This document shows positions 13,673-25,245 of a stretch of DNA of 64,000 bases, in pieces. The first letter of the stretch is position 1; every line of letters starts with the position of its first letter. Source of the DNA: Hymenoscyphus infarciens (taxonomy: Eukaryota > Ascomycota > Leotiomycetes > Helotiales > Helotiaceae); assembly GCA_001414345.1 (NCBI GenBank), contig LLCB01000005.1, positions 403,265 to 467,264 of the forward strand, in the 5' to 3' direction. The notes beneath the pieces were generated by a model. It worked only from the letters and a program-made list of their open reading frames with translations. It made no database searches and was not told where the DNA came from. The translations under genes were made by a program, and so were the position numbers.

Positions 13673-14594
13673 TATTATAGAAAAAGAGAGGTCTTATATA
13701 ACCCCTTTTCTCTATATATATAGTAGAGTTTTTACCTTAGAATATAAGGCTTCTTAGAGTGTTTTTAACCTAAAAATACGTTATAGTTATAAGCCTAGTT
13801 TATACTTATAGTATACTCTTATAACTTTATCTTCTACTTATATATATAATAATATTACTATATATTTAGAACGCTCTCTATTATTAGTTAGTATAACTAA
13901 CCTCTTAATACTTACGTTTAATAGAGACTTTAAATATAGAACTCTTCTAATAAGCGTAGATAGGACTCTTCTACGAGACTCTTTTAACTTCGAATATAGC
14001 GAAAGCCTTACTACGACTAGATATACCACTTTAGTAGCTTACTCTCGACGAGCTTATATAAAGCTCTTCGTAGAAGGTATTTAAAACCGGAAGTCTAGTA
14101 GCGCGCTAGCTACTCTAAGAGATACTCGATAAGACGACCTAGAAGCCTAGTACTCTACGAAGCTAGTATATAACGCTAACTACGAGCTACTATATCTATA
14201 AACGCTACTCGCTCTTTACTAAAGCTAGAGCTAACAACGTACTAGAGTATAAGAGAGGAAGTTAAATAGGATCTAGAAGTAGGAACTTACTCTTAAGAAT
14301 ATTATCTAGAGAATCGCTATTTAGGAGTTTAAAGTAATATATATAGCTTCGTAGAACTCTCTAGAGTAGAAATAGAGAGCGATATAGTTAAGAGGTTCTT
14401 TTAGAATCTAGTTAAGAGATTCTTTTATAATCTAGTCTACTATTATTATAGGCCTAGGAAGCTGTCTCCTAGACCTAAGAGATATATTATAGAAAAAGAG
14501 AGGTCTTATATAAGCTCTTTTCTCTATATATATAGTAGAGTTTCCACCTTTGAATATAAGGCTTCTTAGAGCGTTTTTAACTTAAAAATACGTT
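13673..14594 (+). repeat. 110-bp direct repeat pair, possible small LTR element
   Basis: Segments 13673-13782 and 14485-14594 are both 110 bp, begin TATTATAGAAAAAGAGAGGTC and are near-identical apart from a few transitions. About 700 bp separate them. A 63-codon minus-strand ORF (13838-14029) lies in between but resembles nothing I know and has the composition of the block. Solo-LTR pairs or a TRIM element would look like this. Confidence 0.5.
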
Positions 14595-15080
14595 TTCGTA
14601 TTACTAATAAAGCTAAGTATAAATTCTATTTAGATATAATAAGAATTTATCCTAGTATAATATAATAACTTAAATAGTACTTAATATACTATCGATATCT
14701 CTTAGACTAAAACGTCTCTTCTTTTATATTAGAGTTACTCTTTTATATCTTAAATCAGCTTATTTAAACTTAGTTCTCTAAAACTACGATAGTTTACGTA
14801 GTTAGTTTTACTCTTTTATTACTTAGTTCTACTAACTTATTTAAAACTATATACTGTTTTAGGATCTTAAAACTGCGCTAGAACTACGATAGTTATATTA
14901 ATCTTAATTAATTAGTATAAATTCGAAAATAGACTAGAAACGCTTCTCTATTCTATAGCTTCTTTCTTAAAATAGATATAGATATAATAATAATAAAGAC
15001 TAGAGAAGAATAATAGTTAGACTCTAGTAAAACCTAGTAGATATAGAGCTCTTCTTAAATTCCAAAAATAATTATTTAAA

Positions 15081-18000
15081 ATTAGTACTCTTTGCTATTT
15101 TGAGGTTCTATACTTAGTAGTTTCCTAGTAACTCAACTCGTTGGATCGTTGATTCGGGGTAAGAGGTGATATTAGAGTTAAGCAACGTTAGACATCTTAT
15201 AATCTGGATATTACATCGGACCCTAAGTCTCGCAAGACAAGTGGGGCTGGAATTCAAGTACCGAGATCTCACATCGACGTAAGCAAATCTACGACTGACT
15301 AAAGGCTGACCAGTGTCAACTTCCTCAGTCCTAAAAAGGTCATCTCCCTTTCGCTGTGAAATCCCGAGCCTTATTCTAACAACCGTCTTATATAATACAC
15401 GCGGTGACCAAAAGCAGTAGAATAAAGCGATACTTATACCCCCCTCATTCCCACGAAAAAGACGCAACCAAGAACTTATTCGCCCGACTATAGTGGAAGG
15501 CGAGCAAGATATCAAGACAGGCAGGGGGTCACAGAACCGAAGACTCACAGAGCAGAGCCGCAACCACACCACCACCACCACCACCACAATCAAATCGAAT
15601 ATCGCGGTAGACGAAAACAAAAAGGAAAAGAGGCATCAATGAGCATAAGAGGAATACGGCGAGCGATTGGTGTGTCACAATACCGAGTATGAGATGATCA
15701 AAAGTCCATCCCTCTTTCCCTTGTCCCTCATCCCTCGGGACGAAACAAAAAAAAAGGGGGGGTCGCGAAGAAAGCCACAAACTTCCAGCCTGATCTATGC
15801 GAGGTCTTGCAGAATTCGGGGTCCTCGACGTTTTAAGCTGAACATATGAGGCGGGGAAGAGTTTGGTCCCCTACTCGTCGTGTTCATAGCGGGCGGGGTA
15901 CTCGTACTTTAGTGTTAGCAAACTGTTAGCAAACAGTTTGTCCTCTTTTTGAAAATTCGTGCCTGAAGATTCGGGGAAAAGAAATATCGCGCGAATTCTA
16001 GATGATAGAAACACACTTAGTCCAGACCGCTAGAATGAAATCTTTGCATTCGACTAGGCGGCTTTGGCGCCATCTGTGTAGTGTACCCCTTGGGCATCAC
16101 CGGTTTTGGTTTGAGCAAGGAGGTCCTGGCGACATAGCGTTGTTCGAGGATGCCCAAGTCATCCACCTGGCAACAGCCTTGTGCTTTTATGGAATGCTCC
16201 AATGAGGAAAATGGAAGAGTGGCGGAAAGAAAAAGGGGCATGGGATCCTTGTGGTTGGGCAGCTTGAAAATTTGAAGCATTGAAACGGTTGGGTGCTGGA
16301 TGTTTTGATGGGCTGGGGAAACCTTGTTGGGAGGAGGGATGGAAAATGGAAGGAGGACCGAGGAATTTGGGGAGCCACGTCGAGGAAATAAACAAGTGGA
16401 AGAGTAATGGCAAAAGTGAAAAGGAGGATTGATGATGTCATTGAGTGTTTGGATGTGTTGTACAGCAGTGTGATTTTGATAGGACTTGGAGTTGAGAGTT
16501 CAACAATTCATCCTTGAGGCATGGATCTGCGTAGGGCTCGCTTCACCACTTTGGTTCGTTTAGTGGGGGAGAGGAGGAAAAGCAAGCTGGGGATTTACAG
16601 TAGGAATTGAGCGGGACTGACCGAGTTTCCTTTTTTTAATTCTCGGTACCCACCTAAAGAATAAATCGCGTAAGTAGATTCAACATCTCACCGAGTATTT
16701 TTCGGATGGAAGCTTTATTTTTCTCGGATGGCTTCCGCGAGCTAACTTACGCCCGGTGTTAGCGGGGCGTTGATTGGCGTACAGACGGCTCAAGCAAACT
16801 GATGTGATGGCCTGGCGGTAGCCCGTTGTCGGTTCATGTCGGACGGGAGGAATGGCGTGAAGAGCGACTGTGGATATTTTGTTTCTTCAAGATGCTGCTA
16901 CAACATGTGCGGTGCCTGACTTTGTAGCTTCATTCAGGCTCGTTGGGCTGGAGTACAGACCAGGTGCACCAGAGTGGCGAGGTGGGGAAAGGGAAAGGGA
17001 AAGCTCCAAAGCAACGCCGTGTTTGGCCTTGTAGAAGTACCTAGGTACTTACTAAAAGGAGTCGGCAATGAAGGCGGAAGGTGTAGAAACATGTTCTTCC
17101 GAGACATATCCGTTGTAGTGGTAAGTGGGTGAAGATATACGGACCTTTCCTACTTACGTTGACCACTTATCGAGTTGTATTGAGGCAGAGCAGTGGCCGG
17201 GTGGGGATAAGAAGTCTTAGTCACGAATATGAAGCACCTGATGACAGAGAAGTAAGTTCCCCCAGTCTTGGGTACCAGTACGCGAGTACAGACTATTCGG
17301 TCAGTTCACCGTAAAAGTATACTACCCCTGTTTAAAGCCATAGGGCTTTTTTACAGTTATTCTAAACTTTCGTCACCAAAAGGATGCTTTCAAGTGGGTT
17401 GGGGTTAGCGTAAAATCTGTGCACATTTATCCTTTTTAACTTTTTAGGGTAAAGTGTAAGTAAGTGTCTGTACGAGGACTCTATTTGTGGGTCATTGTGG
17501 TATTTGGTACTCTTTGGGCTCAAACAATACAATTCAAGCATTCGTGTTGATCCTATTCGTAAATACTTGTACTCTGCTGACTCCCCTTATCATTGGACGA
17601 GCGTTGTATCTCCGCATTCAAGCTTGGTCACCATCCGTCAATCCTTCCATCTTCTCCATCTTGCAGCTTGCATCTTGCCTTCGCACCTTCGTCATTTTCA
17701 CGACACCCCTGCACGAGCGCCCCCTTGCTACCAGTACTCGAGTACCACTCACACTCGATTAATTCTTCCTCTTCAACACCACACCATCATCAACTGCCAA
17801 CGACACCTTGCATTCCTCTCCTCCTTATTAACAACCTCATTTTCGCCTCCAAAACCACGTCTACCACACCTTACTTATCCCTCACCTGCACTCCATCGTA
17901 TTAAGTCGGTTGGTTGCCTTACTTGCCTCATTCATACTCTCCAACAATCATCGCGGGGTCCCGTCAGCGTGTCAGCAGTTCCTTCCGGCACCCACCCGAC

Positions 18001-18364
18001 AAATCGAGTCCGGTGTCATCCTCTCGCACCGCAGGCGACCTGAGCCGTGGAAATCCCCATTGGCAACGCCGATCAAAAAGAAGTATGTACCAACCCGGCC
18101 GGCATACAATGAGCTGCATCATGCACGTCTTCGGTGCGAGTCTCAGTTTCATACTTATCAAGTTTGCTAACGCTTCCTCCAACAATAGCCGCCATTTCGC
18201 GCCCTAATATTTCGGAGCACCTTACAAACTTCAACACTTGTGGCTGCTTACTCCATCAGTTCGCCTTGACGCAGCTTCGAGTCCTCGCCTCACCTTCTGG
18301 CAGGATATATTGACCCTCAGAGTGCCCTTGACTCGAGAATCATAGTCGAAAGCGCATTTTCAAA
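15081..18364. other. Gene-free island margin and long 5' flank
   Basis: This is unique sequence of balanced composition with no convincing gene. Several short ORFs overlap on both strands without a shared frame or recognisable domain. A CAC/GTG triplet microsatellite lies at about 15567-15588. From about 17,600 to 18,300 the plus strand is C/T-rich (CTTCCATCTTCTCCATCTTGCAG-like), typical of promoters and 5' UTRs of filamentous ascomycetes, so it probably serves the gene starting at 18365. Confidence 0.6.
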
Positions 18365-21300
18365 ATGGCAGACCGGTACAGATACAACGCGCGACCACGC
18401 TCTCCAATCTACAACCCCGCGAGGGCTTCTCTCCCCATCAACCTCTCAGGATTCGGTCACCCAGCGGCACACGACCACCATACCTCGACTCTCCATGTCA
18501 TTCCCACCTCTCGTCGAGAACATATTCCTACCGGTCATTCACGAAGCAACAGCACTGCGAATAATTCGGCGGGAACCGTTACTACAACATACAAAATTAC
18601 AGCAGAACCCCCTCCTCGAAGTAGCAGTGTCCGCAGTGATAGCAGAAGACGAAGTTCCACGACTGAGAACAACAACCGACCGGCCGTCGTCACGGCCGTT
18701 CGACATAAACCAGTTATCCATAGCGCTAGACCGTCGAGTCCATTGAAAACCCCCTATCGATCCAGCCAGGAAGAATTTTATGCAGTGCCGGCAGCCTCTT
18801 CTCAGCACACTTCTCGATCACATCACCACAGACACAGTCTCCAACCAGATGATGTAGACATGGGCCGCATTGCGACAGAAGGAAATAGATTGCGAATTGG
18901 TTCGGGTAGACAAGAAACTGCGTACAACAGCAGTCGACCACGAACACAATATCCTACTCCTGTTGCCCGTCACACGGATACATCATCCAACGCAGAATAT
19001 CCAGACGATGGATTTGGATACACCAACCCGGGGGGCTTGGCTCAATACGATTTGAGTCACCCCCCACAACCTCGAGCACGCAGAGAACGTAGCGACAGTT
19101 TTGATGGTGGAAGAACCAGCAGACCAAGTAGTATCTCAGGATATACTGATTTGGTTCCAAGAACCGCCGATCCTAGGGAAAGAGGACCACCACCTACGCT
19201 CAGGGGTTTCGATAGAATTCCACGCGGAGCGACATGGGAACAACCAGCAACCGCTAGAATGCCAGTTGTTCCTCCACCACCCCCGATAGAGCCGGTTCAG
19301 AGACCAGCAAGAATGGAACTGCCATTCAAGGAACAGCCTGCACGACGAAGTGGCTCCCAGCGTCCAATGTCAATGTATCAAGAGCGTGACCGTGAAGGCG
19401 GACGAAGAGGATCTCGCGACGATATATACGAAGTTCGAGACCCAGAGCCAAGACGTCGGCGAGACAGCAGCTCACATCGACGACCAGAGCCTCGATTCGA
19501 GAACCCTGTCGAGTCAAGAGGTTTTGGTATTCGAGCAGAGGCTCCAGCATCCCAACCATCGAGACCGGAGAGGGTGGAAAGATCCGACAGGCCTGAACGG
19601 GTCGAGAGAGTCGAAAGAAGTGAGCGTATCGAGCGAGATGATAGGCCTGAACGATCCGAGAGGGCAGATAGGCTCGAGCGATCGGACAGACTGGATCGTG
19701 TGGATCGCCCAGAAAGAAGTGACAGGCTGGAGCGACTGGAGAGAAACGATAGATCCGATCGACCTGATAGAGGAGATAGATCTAGTGATGATCGTGGTGA
19801 TCATAAGAGTGGTCGAGATATTCTTACCACCGGACTTGGACTTGCTGGAGCGGCACTTGGATTGAAATCAATCAAGAATGCGCGAGATGAGAGCCGGGAC
19901 GGTCGCGAGAAGGGGGAGCGTGAAGAAAGGGAGGAGCGAAGACGAAGAGACCACGACGATGATGAACGTCGACGACGCAGAGATTCACGGGACGGAAGAG
20001 AAGCTGCCGAGAAGCCAAAGGAAAGACGGCACCGAGAGGAAGACAGAGACCGAGTTTCACCCCCTCCGCGAGAAATTCCTCAAGCTCCGAGAGAAGAGCA
20101 TACATCATCTAGAGATATGCCACCTCCAATACCGCCAAAGGTGCTACCCCCTCAGGGCGAACGCGATATGCGTGAGAGACACTCGGATCCTGTTGCTCTC
20201 AATCTCAGTGGCCGCGATCCCAAGGAACGGCCTGCTTCAAGAAACGAGCGGTCATCTTCTATCAGTGGGCGTGATGGTGAGCCGGACAGACGAGAACGAC
20301 GTCGCCGCCCAGATAGGTCGCCCACCCGTGAGGATTCTCGCTCCGATTCTGCTTCGGATCCAATCGCTGGTATTCCCCATCGAGAATCACGTTCTATGAA
20401 AGAAAATGCCCCTACCGCAGCATTCAATCCAAAGGACACCATGGACTTGAAGGCGTTGAAAGATGCATTGAACTCGAAAGATAATGCGGCGCCTAGAGAG
20501 GGTTCTCCACCAATACCCAAGGCTGCGAAAGCTTCGTTTACAAAGACCCCTGCTGAGGTCGCTGATATCCGTTCCGATATCAATGAAGATCAGCGTTCAC
20601 GAGACACCCATAATTCCACGGACATTGTTCCACCTCGAGTTGTCTCGCCGCCTCGACCCAAAGTCGATGATAAACCAGTCAAAGGTATTCTCCGTGCACC
20701 CAGAGTAAAGTTCCCAGAAGACCCAAGTCCTATCCGAGAAGGGGTTGCACCATTGAAAGACGCCAAGAAGGATGGTGTTCCTCCTGATGCAAGATGGACC
20801 AAGATTAATCGCAAGCTTGTAAATCCGGAAGCTCTTGAACTGGGCAAGGAAAGATATGAGGCACGAGATGATTTTGTCATCGTTCTTCGCGTTCTTTCAA
20901 GGGATGAGGTTCAAGGTTATGCCGAAGTTACGCAAAAACTTAGAGGTTTGTCACTCCATCACTACATGATGTATTATATATTAATCATATTTTCAGCCGC
21001 CCGCGAAGACGCAGAACGAGATGAGAGGCGTCGAGCTCGAAGAGAACGCCATGAACGACATAAGCGTGAGAGAACCAGTGGGGAACGTTCCGAGAAAAGC
21101 GAGCGCCGCCGCCGTCGTGAGGAAAAGCCTCGAGAATCAGAATCGGATACTACGGAAGATGATGAACCAGAACGAGATGTACCAAAAATGCTCGAGCCTG
21201 CACCGCCGCGAAGAAGACTTGCTAGCAACAATATTGAGGACGCCATGATGAGTGGTGGTTTGAGCGGACCACCACCGGTTGAGAATCCTAATGCTCCTGG

Positions 21301-21385
21301 CCAATACTTGAACTACACTAGAAATCCACCTCCACCTAGTTCTTTAGTAGCCAGCACAGGTTCATCGAGTAGGAGAGATAGATAG
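18365..21385 (+). CDS. Large Arg/Glu-rich disordered protein with a conserved fungal C-terminal domain (DUF8035-like)
   Basis: The ORF of 1006 codons starts at ATG in a good context (CAAAATGGC). The N-terminal 390 residues are rich in Ser, Pro and Arg and look disordered. Residues of about 400-475 are a degenerate tandem array of R-S/D-D/E-R units (SDRPERVERVERSER and similar). A glycine-rich hydrophobic patch, TTGLGLAGAALGLKSI, follows at about 486-501, then highly charged stretches. Residues of about 806-860 (ARWTKINRKLVNPEAL ... VIVLRVLSRDEV) match a conserved C-terminal block I associate with the fungal DUF8035 family. A 51-nt stretch at 20946-20996 (GTTTGT...TTTCAG) interrupts this end without a stop and is probably an in-frame intron, giving 989 residues. 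Function unknown; the composition suggests a scaffold or nuclear role, but that is a guess. Confidence 0.85.
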   Translation: MADRYRYNARPRSPIYNPARASLPINLSGFGHPAAHDHHTSTLHVIPTSRREHIPTGHSRSNSTANNSAGTVTTTYKITAEPPPRSSSVRSDSRRRSSTTENNNRPAVVTAVRHKPVIHSARPSSPLKTPYRSSQEEFYAVPAASSQHTSRSHHHRHSLQPDDVDMGRIATEGNRLRIGSGRQETAYNSSRPRTQYPTPVARHTDTSSNAEYPDDGFGYTNPGGLAQYDLSHPPQPRARRERSDSFDGGRTSRPSSISGYTDLVPRTADPRERGPPPTLRGFDRIPRGATWEQPATARMPVVPPPPPIEPVQRPARMELPFKEQPARRSGSQRPMSMYQERDREGGRRGSRDDIYEVRDPEPRRRRDSSSHRRPEPRFENPVESRGFGIRAEAPASQPSRPERVERSDRPERVERVERSERIERDDRPERSERADRLERSDRLDRVDRPERSDRLERLERNDRSDRPDRGDRSSDDRGDHKSGRDILTTGLGLAGAALGLKSIKNARDESRDGREKGEREEREERRRRDHDDDERRRRRDSRDGREAAEKPKERRHREEDRDRVSPPPREIPQAPREEHTSSRDMPPPIPPKVLPPQGERDMRERHSDPVALNLSGRDPKERPASRNERSSSISGRDGEPDRRERRRRPDRSPTREDSRSDSASDPIAGIPHRESRSMKENAPTAAFNPKDTMDLKALKDALNSKDNAAPREGSPPIPKAAKASFTKTPAEVADIRSDINEDQRSRDTHNSTDIVPPRVVSPPRPKVDDKPVKGILRAPRVKFPEDPSPIREGVAPLKDAKKDGVPPDARWTKINRKLVNPEALELGKERYEARDDFVIVLRVLSRDEVQGYAEVTQKLRGLSLHHYMMYYILIIFSAAREDAERDERRRARRERHERHKRERTSGERSEKSERRRRREEKPRESESDTTEDDEPERDVPKMLEPAPPRRRLASNNIEDAMMSGGLSGPPPVENPNAPGQYLNYTRNPPPPSSLVASTGSSSRRDR
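20946..20996 (+). other. Probable 51-nt intron, in frame
   Basis: It has donor GTTTGT, a TTAAT branch-like motif and acceptor TTTCAG. If translated it would insert 17 hydrophobic residues (including MMYYILIIF) into a fully charged region just after the conserved domain. That is implausible and supports splicing. Confidence 0.75.
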
Positions 21386-22144
21386 GGGATGATTTGATGT
21401 GATTCTGATTGGAGATGGAGCATTTGAAGGCATATGAGCGATTATGAAGGTATGGTGGAATTTCACTATTCTTTTCGTTGTAGCCAATCTTTTGGATATG
21501 GGATTAGGATTGGGGTGTTGGTGTTGGTGTTGGTTGCATCTGGGTGCGAAATATTTCGAGCGGTTGATTCGAGTGGAATGATGGTGATGCCTATCTATTA
21601 CGTTACGGATATAGTTTTTTTTTCTCGAACGCACATAGCCTTTTTGAGCGTCTTTAGCGACGGTTGAGGATAATTAATTGATAACCATTTTGGATTTATG
21701 TAGAATATGTACTTTACTTAATTGTTAAGTCAACAAACTTTCACTTATGGGAGACACGAAATACAAGAGGATTCAGAGGCCCAAATCCGACTGTCTGTAT
21801 ATCTCCTAGTTTCATGTGTGAAATACCTAGTAGTGAATGTCTTCAATGACGTGAATCATATAATCGATTGCGCGAGGTGAGTGAGTTCGGGAGTACCTCC
21901 GTACCTTGAGGGAGAAATTCCTCCCTCTTTGAGAAGGTGGGGACCTTCGAAACCCCCGCCTCCTCCATTCCCTCGTATCGATAAGCACTTCCAGGTCTCA
22001 CCTTCAAGGTTGCTTTGGCGTCAATCACGAGCTCCCTCTGTTTCACCCCCATTTAATATCTCGTCGACACAACCTCCTCTTTCCACATCACAAATCCCTC
22101 TCCAACACCGCAGGACACCGAAAGAACATCTGCCAACATCCAAC
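21386..22144. promoter_or_regulatory. Intergenic region, promoter and 5' UTR of the bleomycin hydrolase gene
   Basis: The first part is the 3' flank of the upstream gene. From about 21,890 the sequence becomes C/T-rich up to the ATG at 22145. The peptidase frame stays open upstream to 21881, but that codon is GTG, not ATG, so I read the extension as leader. Confidence 0.5.
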
Positions 22145-23734
22145 ATGGGTGCCAATCAATCAGCCATGCCTATCGCCAACGAAAAGCTCATCGTTGAGCG
22201 GCTTCGAGCTATGCAACTCCAAGATAAGGATCAGGCTGATAGCGAGTATGTACACGTTGATGAGAAAGCTATGGGAAAGGCACAAGCCTCGAGAACTAGA
22301 GCTCCTTGGACTACACTGAGTATTGAGGAAGTTGGGGATTGGGAACATGAGCTGCTACAGGATCCTAAGAATAAGTTAGTCCTCCTCCCTACGGCGAGAT
22401 CGCTTGACAGGACAGATAACTGATTACTAGTATCTAGACTTGCACTCTCTGCTCTAAGTTCCGCAGATCCAAAGAGCGTCCTCACTTCTCGCGCGACGAC
22501 TATCAAAGATCAACAAATCTTCTCGGTCAAGATCCCCTTTGAAGGAGCACCTATCACGAATCAACGCTCCAGCGGCCGATGCTGGCTCTTCGCCTCAACA
22601 AATGTCTTCCGTGTCGCCCTCATGAAGAGACATTCTCTCGATAAATTCGAACTCTCTCAAGCTTACCTCTTCTTCTACGATAAACTTGAAAAGTCAAACT
22701 ACTTCCTTGAACAGATCCTTGATACCTCGGGTGAAGACCTCGATAGTAGGTTGGTACAAACTCTCCTTGGGGATCCGGTTAGTGATGGGGGACAATGGGA
22801 TATGGTTTATAACCTTGTGCATAAGTACGGTCTTGTGCCACAGGTTTTATATCCTGATAGTTTTAATGCTCAATCGAGTGGTGCTATCAACCAGCTTATC
22901 ACCACCAAACTCCGGGAAGATGCCTTGAAACTTCGCGCTTTGGCTACTAGTGGAACGAAGAGCGCAAGAGACGTTACGGCTGCAAAGGAGAAAATGGTTA
23001 GAGAAATCCATCTCATCCTCACCCTCACTCTTGGTCCTCCTCCCTCGCCTGATAACGAGTTCACATGGAATTACCTGGATAAATACGGACAAGCCCAGGA
23101 GATAAAAACCACCCCCATTGGATTCGCAAAGGAACTCGGGACTCCAAAGTCCATTCGCATCACGAACTCCACCGTTCACGACATGTTCTCTCTAGTCAAT
23201 GATCCCAGAAATGAATACAACACCCTCCTCACCGTCTCCCGCCTCGGAAACATCGTCGGCGGTCGCGGCATCACATACGTCAACGTCCCCATGTCCACCA
23301 TGAAATCTGCCTGCATTAAAATGCTTAAAGCCGGCTTACCCATCTTCTTCGGTTCAGACGTAGGGAAGTACTCCAACTCCTCCTCCGGGATCATGGATAC
23401 AGCTCTTATCGACTATGAGTTGGGTTTCAACGTTAAGCTTGGGATGAAGAAGGCGCAACGGCTTATGACGGGCGAGAGCGCTATGACTCATGCCATGGTT
23501 CTTACGGCCGTGCATCTGGATGAGGAGGGGAAGAGTGTGAGGTGGAGGGTGCAGAATAGTTGGGGCGAGGGCGCGGGGACGGAGGGGTGGTTTGTGATGA
23601 GTGATAAGTGGATGGATGAGTTTGTTTATCAGGCTGTTGTTGAGCCTAGGTTTGTGGAGAAGGCCATTAGGGATATCCTCAAGACGGAGCCGAAGGTCTT
23701 GCCTAGGTGGGATCCGCTTGGTGCTTTGGCTTAG
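22145..23734 (+). CDS. Bleomycin hydrolase-type cysteine aminopeptidase (peptidase C1B)
   Basis: This is a papain-fold cytosolic cysteine peptidase of the Gal6/Blh1 family, which trims peptides and hydrolyses homocysteine thiolactone and bleomycin. Two exons (22145-22374 and 22438-23734) give 508 residues; the intron has donor GTTAGT and acceptor ATCTAG. The active site is complete: Cys125 in SSGRCWLFAS, His428 in MTHAMVLTAVH and Asn450 in VQNSWGEG. The diagnostic block LSQAYLFFYDKLEKSNYFLE is present. The usual length is about 450-490, so the N-terminus is somewhat long. It begins MGANQS, which fits an N-myristoylation signal. The enzyme is normally a hexameric barrel whose C-terminus lies in the active site; the end here is DPLGALA. 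Confidence 0.95.
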
Positions 23735-24150
23735 GGGGGTTCAGAGAAGTTTTTGAGCTTGAGCTTCGACCAGGGCTTAGTGGTGAGATGGGTGGATGAT
23801 GAATGGTTACGACATTTCATGATGGACTTGGGATGGGGGGTTTGTTTTATGGATGGCGTTTTTACAGCCTCGAGTTTGAGGATTAGGTTGCAGCTTTTTA
23901 TGGGGAGGAGATTTGGGGGGTACAGACGGATAGCAGTTACGACACAGTCATTAGATTCAGATTGAGATTTAGATAGATTTAATAGATACATCTGAAACTC
24001 GTTCTCTAGACCCTTGACTTTAGACTCCCGCGGTTTTAATGTAAGTGACCCGATGTCCTAGTGGACACAGAAAGTAGCACTATTCCTTTCTGCTTTCAGA
24101 TCTACCAACGTATATAACTGAACATAAATAATATCAAAAATTTTAAAACC
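23735..24150. other. 3' flank of the peptidase gene up to the AT-rich block
   Basis: Ordinary sequence runs to about 24,110, then turns AT-rich. Small ORFs on both strands lack any recognisable domain. Confidence 0.5.
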
Positions 24151-24152
24151 TA

Positions 24153-24757
24153 ATAAGAATAATTAATCGGTAATTGACACCTCTGTCTCTTAAATAATCG
24201 TAAATACCTAGAATATCCTTTAGATTACTTGAAAAGTAACTGCTCTATCTCTTAAATAATACCTCTTAAAAATGAGAGTATTCTAGTTAGAAAAGAGAGA
24301 TATTTAAGTTAGCTATTATTCACTATTTTTACTATATTACGCTATCTATTTTTTAATAAATTTAAGCTAGTACCTTAAGAGTATAACCTTTAATATATAT
24401 AATATTAAGCCTTAAGAAATCGTCGATTACTTAGTAAGTAATCAAAGCTATAAGTAAAAGAATCAAGAGTATTAGGCTTAACTAAGGCTCTTAAGAGTTA
24501 GTTTACGTAGTTATAAGTAGATAGTATATAAGTAGGTTAACTTACTATATTTATTAATTTTTAATATATTAGTATAAGGAAACTAATAACTAGAGAAAAA
24601 GTATAAACTAACTCAAATATCTCTCTTTTCTAAGTAGAATACCTCTATTTTTAAGAGGTATTATTTAAGAGATAGAGTAGTTACTTTTTAAGTAATTTAA
24701 GAGATATTCTAGGTATTTATAATTATTTAGAGAATAAAAGTATTAATTACTATTCTT
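24153..24757. mobile_element. Foldback/MITE with about 150-bp terminal inverted repeats
   Basis: The left arm (about 24153-24317) and right arm (about 24600-24757) are inverted copies. They share stretches such as TAAATACCTAGAATAT, CTCTTAAATAATACCTCTTA and GAAAAGAGAGATATTT. About 280 bp without coding potential lie between them. No transposase is present, so it would be non-autonomous. Confidence 0.75.
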
Positions 24758-25071
24758 TATATTTTTATAATTACTTTTTATTAACTTTTCATATTACGTT
24801 TTTAGTAGAGTTATAAGTAATAGTATTACTTTCCGTGCCTACTAGGAGCCGATCTCCTAGTATACTTAGAACAGTAGAATACCTAAGAGAGTAGTAAGTC
24901 GAACGGATTGAAATAGCTACTTGAATTTCTACTTCTAGTCTTGTTCTATTAAGGTACGTAAAGGTTGAGTAGGTATAAATAATATAGGATTTTAAGAATA
25001 ATAGGAATGAATTATTTCTAGCTACTCTAGCTAGCTAGCTTATAGCTTATTTATAGTATAGTGTGTTTTAT

Positions 25072-25245
25072 TTTTGCTTTTGCTTTTGCTTTTGCTTTTA
25101 TAGTTTATACGTACTATTTATAGCTTAGTTATAGTTTTAGAGATTAGTTATACTATTATATTTTCAGTGAATTACTAGTTAATTACTAGTAGATTACTAG
25201 TAGATTACTTATGATTTACTTATAACTTACTTATAACTTATTTTC
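25072..25245. repeat. Short tandem repeats
   Basis: A (TTTTGC)n run lies at about 25072-25100. At about 25171-25245 there are tandem units of the type ATTACTAGTAG, followed by TTACTTATAAC units. Confidence 0.8.

Larger units (their letters stand above)
1..15080. repeat. AT-rich, RIP-mutated repeat block
   Basis: This block is AT-rich and has no long ORF. CpA and TpG are nearly absent while TpA is very common and CpG persists, which is the pattern left by repeat-induced point mutation in ascomycetes. Recognisable relics inside it are a PAT-like retroelement (3929-10590), a TRIM-like element (about 10790-11901) and a 110-bp direct repeat pair (13673-14594). No cellular gene was seen. The switch to ordinary sequence at about 15,080 is abrupt. 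Confidence 0.9.

Noticed and set aside
13838..14029. 63-codon minus-strand frame in the AT-rich block
   Set aside because: Composition is that of RIP sequence between two direct repeats; no domain.
15114..15620. 168-codon minus-strand frame with a Val run
   Set aside because: The Val run comes from a CAC/GTG microsatellite; no domain, and other frames overlap it on both strands.
16017..16441. Three overlapping minus-strand frames of about 85 codons
   Set aside because: They use different frames over the same DNA, have low-complexity hydrophobic/Pro content and no family likeness.
17487..18207. Several plus-strand frames upstream of the large gene
   Set aside because: C/T-rich leader sequence stays open by composition alone; the frames overlap and none has a recognisable domain.
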